A DNA stretch of 64,000 bases from Scolanthus callimorphus (taxonomy: Eukaryota; Cnidaria; Anthozoa; Actiniaria; Edwardsiidae): contig CM066920.1 in assembly GCA_033964015.1 (NCBI GenBank), positions 6,229,912 to 6,293,911 on the forward strand, written 5' to 3'. The notes beneath the pieces were generated by a model. It ran no database searches, had not been told where the DNA came from, and was given only the letters and a program-made list of their open reading frames with translations. Positions 61,573-64,000 of this stretch are shown one piece after another. The position numbers and the translations under genes are program-made. Position 1 is the stretch's first letter; every line of letters begins with the position of its first letter.

Positions 61573-61948
61573 CAACCTCATCCAATAAGTGTTAATTGTC
61601 CCACCCATAGGACTGGAAATGCTTGAACCCTGCTTTGCAAAAGCCCACAAGGTTTCCCATGCGAGTTGACCACTTCATAGGAAAAGTAGAGCCTACAAGC
61701 CACTTTCTGTGGAACCCTTCTATTATTTTACTTGAACAACACCGTTTTCTCGCCGTTTTGGGATACACGCGTGCGCGTTTTCGCGCCAAAGGTAGCACAT
61801 GCGTAGCAACGAATTCTATGGCAACGAGATATGTCACTACACCCTTAATTTGGAAAGTGCTTGGCTTTTTCATGTTGGGAACCCGGGTTTCTTCGAAATC
61901 CGAAATTCGAAATTTGAATTTATCTTACAGTTAACAAATCTCCTCTGA

Positions 61949-62101
61949 TTTTCCGTGGTATGTCCTCTTATATACCACGGAATGACGTAATAAAGTGGTC
62001 AAAATGTTGTGGTCACGAGGCGCAGCCGAGTGGGTCCGCAGTACATTTTGACCACTTTATTACGTCATTCCGTGGTATATAAGAGGACATACCACGGAAA
62101 A
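61949..62101. mobile_element. MITE with perfect about 60-bp inverted ends
   Basis: TTTTCCGTGGTATGTCCTCT / AGAGGACATACCACGGAAAA, continuing through ATTCCGTGG and ACTTTATTACGTCATT. The identity is striking and implies a young copy or a strong hairpin. Confidence 0.9.
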
Positions 62102-63914
62102 ACAGAGGGCATTTGTTTTATACCACAACAAAAAGGCAAAAATAAATACAGAAACAGCGCGCGCGCAGTCAAAAGGTTTGATTTCGTTGGTTCTTTTTAG
62201 CGCGCGCGCTGATGATGGAGCGTTTCGTGGTACATACTTTTATGTACCCATGGCTGAGAGCCAATCAGAACTCGAGAAACGCGCGCGTTGTGGTATAAAA
62301 AAAATATTCGCAGATTTACAAAACACTCACAGACATTGCTTTCGGTGCCGTATTCTGATGTCAGGAATTTTTAATTACACCCAAATAAATACAGCAGAAA
62401 TAATTCAATTGCATGAATAACAAATGCCCGCGGATTACTATTCTAGACAAACAAAACGAAGGATAAAGCGCCTCTTGTGTATACATACTTGTGTCACAAA
62501 TACAACTCTAAATGGCAAAACCACGGGAAATCTAAATACAGTCGCACGAATGTAAACTCAACAAAAGAAACGGCGTTCATTTATGTACAGAAAGCAAGAC
62601 CATAATCAAACAAGCGTTTTGCCTGTAGTCAAAAACACCTAGCAGGGATCCTACAATTAAACGGTTCCCTCGGATGCGCTAGAACCGCATTTAGCAATGT
62701 GGTTAAAAGTGAATTTCTATAAGATTTTTTCTACCATAGAGATCAAACATACACATTGCTGCATATTGATACCAGAAGCCAAAAAACAAATAAAAACTCA
62801 CTTCAGCTTCCTTCGCAATAATACATTTTTCTTATTTATTTAAACGATAAGTGGGAGAAATTCATTAAACTTCGAGCGATGGCGAACAGCGATCCAATCA
62901 GACTAGATATAATCTTATAACGTCTGCACTTTAATCTGCTAGCTGGACAAATAACTATCATAGAAAAACGAAATGCTCTTTCTCAGTGCTGCAAATGAAG
63001 AAGTGGCACACCTGTCAACTCCAACCATATAAAGTTTACTTTGTTAGCGGGATACTTTTATTAGCCAACGCTCAACAGCCTGTTAATCACGTGAAAGTTT
63101 GATTTTGACCCGTAGAAAATTCTCTATTGTGATTGGCCTCAATTTGAGTAGGTCAACAAAGTTGGGAGCAGTATCGTTAGGTTGTTGGGCACAAACGAAG
63201 ATAAAAATTGCTCAATAAAATAACCCGGACTCTTGCTTCTAATCTGCGCCTTAGGTTCCAAAGGTAAGGATGGAAAAGGTTTACCTGTACATATGAAATT
63301 TCTGCAGAAACCCATTCATGGGAAAAGCCGAATTTCCCAGACACAAGAATAGAAAATATTCGGCTTTCCCATGCCGTACACTTCCCATTCGGCCTGTATC
63401 ATGTGAAATTCTGGAAATTCAGCTTTTTTCCCTGTGATGTTTTTTCCCTGTGATATTTCTGACTGCATGTGGATTTTTGAGTGTTTGAGGATTACAAATA
63501 ACACCAGACATTGACATTTTGAATACTATACTCTGTACAATCATGTACAACAAACGAAGAAATTAACAATCCATGATGATATCGGAAAGATGCTGGCTGC
63601 TAGAAGTATTTTATAAATAAACCACTTTTTTCGCCAATTCCGGGTAATTTTTGCAAACATATTTCTTATTCAAGCTCATGAAGCATAATTTCAAACTTTG
63701 CAGTGGAAACCCCATTAGCGGGAATATTGTATACAGAGTATTTCATATCTGTAACAATAAAAACACAAACATTTAAACACTAGCTGTGCTTTTGTGTTGT
63801 AAAAGTGAAACCTCCTGTTGTTTATTATACTTTCTGGTTGTGTAATACGTCTCTTTCAAAGGCAGTGATGTCTAATTTTGAATTCTTTGCAGAGTGTAAT
63901 CGTACGTTAGGGGA

Positions 63915-63981
63915 ATGAATACGAAAATGAATAATGCTGCAGTTCTGGTGCTTTGTCTTGTTGGATTTGCCAGCTCCTCAG
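63915..63981 (+). CDS. First coding exon of a secreted or membrane protein (partial)
   Basis: ATG AAT ACG AAA ATG then a hydrophobic core (AAVLVLCLVGFASSS) typical of a signal peptide, ending CTCAG|GTAAGT in phase 1. The rest of the gene is beyond the window, so no function can be given. Because BLTP1 must continue further right on the other strand, this gene is probably also inside a BLTP1 intron. Confidence 0.6.
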
Positions 63982-64000
63982 GTAAGTGAATTGCACCATG

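Larger units (their letters stand above)
61019..63914. other. No BLTP1 exon recognised
   Basis: Foldbacks at 61466 and 61949, a short inverted repeat near 63318-63375 (AAGCCGAATTTCCCA / TTCGGCTTTCCCA) and AT-rich sequence. I found no minus-strand exon continuing BLTP1. Confidence 0.5.

Noticed and set aside
61592..61873. Minus-strand frame as a possible upstream BLTP1 exon
   Set aside because: Residues do not resemble BLTP1 and no suitable splice sites of matching phase border it.

Overview
The window looks like animal nuclear DNA. Genes are split into many short exons with GT-AG introns, intergenic and intronic DNA is crowded with small inverted-repeat transposons (MITEs, foldbacks), and there are several minisatellites. 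The proteins resemble vertebrate homologues closely, and intron density is high. A cnidarian (anthozoan, sea-anemone-like) genome is my best guess, but that is inference and no single sequence proves it.

The dominant gene, on the minus strand from 61018 down to 10168, is BLTP1 (KIAA1109 / tweek / lpd-3 / FSA, a giant bridge-like lipid-transfer protein). I could chain 42 consecutive exons whose phases all match, about 8.9 kb of coding sequence or about 2,960 codons. This is the C-terminal three fifths of a protein of about 5,000 residues. The N-terminal part must lie beyond 64000. The last exon carries an apparent one-base deletion.

Two plus-strand genes sit inside the territory of BLTP1. A complete four-exon secreted chymotrypsin-fold serine protease (24075-26757) lies in the 6.6-kb intron between exons 29 and 30. 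The first exon of a secreted protein (63915-63981) lies at the right edge. Left of BLTP1, a plus-strand reading-frame relay at 5005-6025 looks like a small single-pass membrane protein with a PP1-docking (RVxF) motif, broken over three frames. At 1410-1586 there is a possible first coding exon on the minus strand.

The most unusual feature is a 44-copy, 86-bp satellite at 42085-45867. Each unit is a copy of the 3' end of BLTP1 exon 12, its 5' splice site, and about 29 bp that ends in an acceptor-like AG. Every copy could be read as a frame-preserving 57-nt cassette exon. The same gene shows two smaller cases of exon-edge duplication: three tandem splice donors (29-bp period) at exon 35, and three or more decaying copies of the stop-codon end of the last exon downstream of the gene. 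Other arrays are a 60-bp x 26 array (6990-8540), a 114-bp x 13 hairpin array (57490-58943), an 85-bp x 4 array (31192-31530) and a 186-bp x 3 array (13784-14345).

Layout: 1-4950 MITEs and foldbacks; 5005-6094 putative membrane-protein gene; 6100-9790 satellite and MITEs; 9790-10231 end-of-gene duplications; 10168-61018 BLTP1 with nested protease, satellites and MITEs; 61018-63914 foldbacks; 63915-64000 start of another gene.
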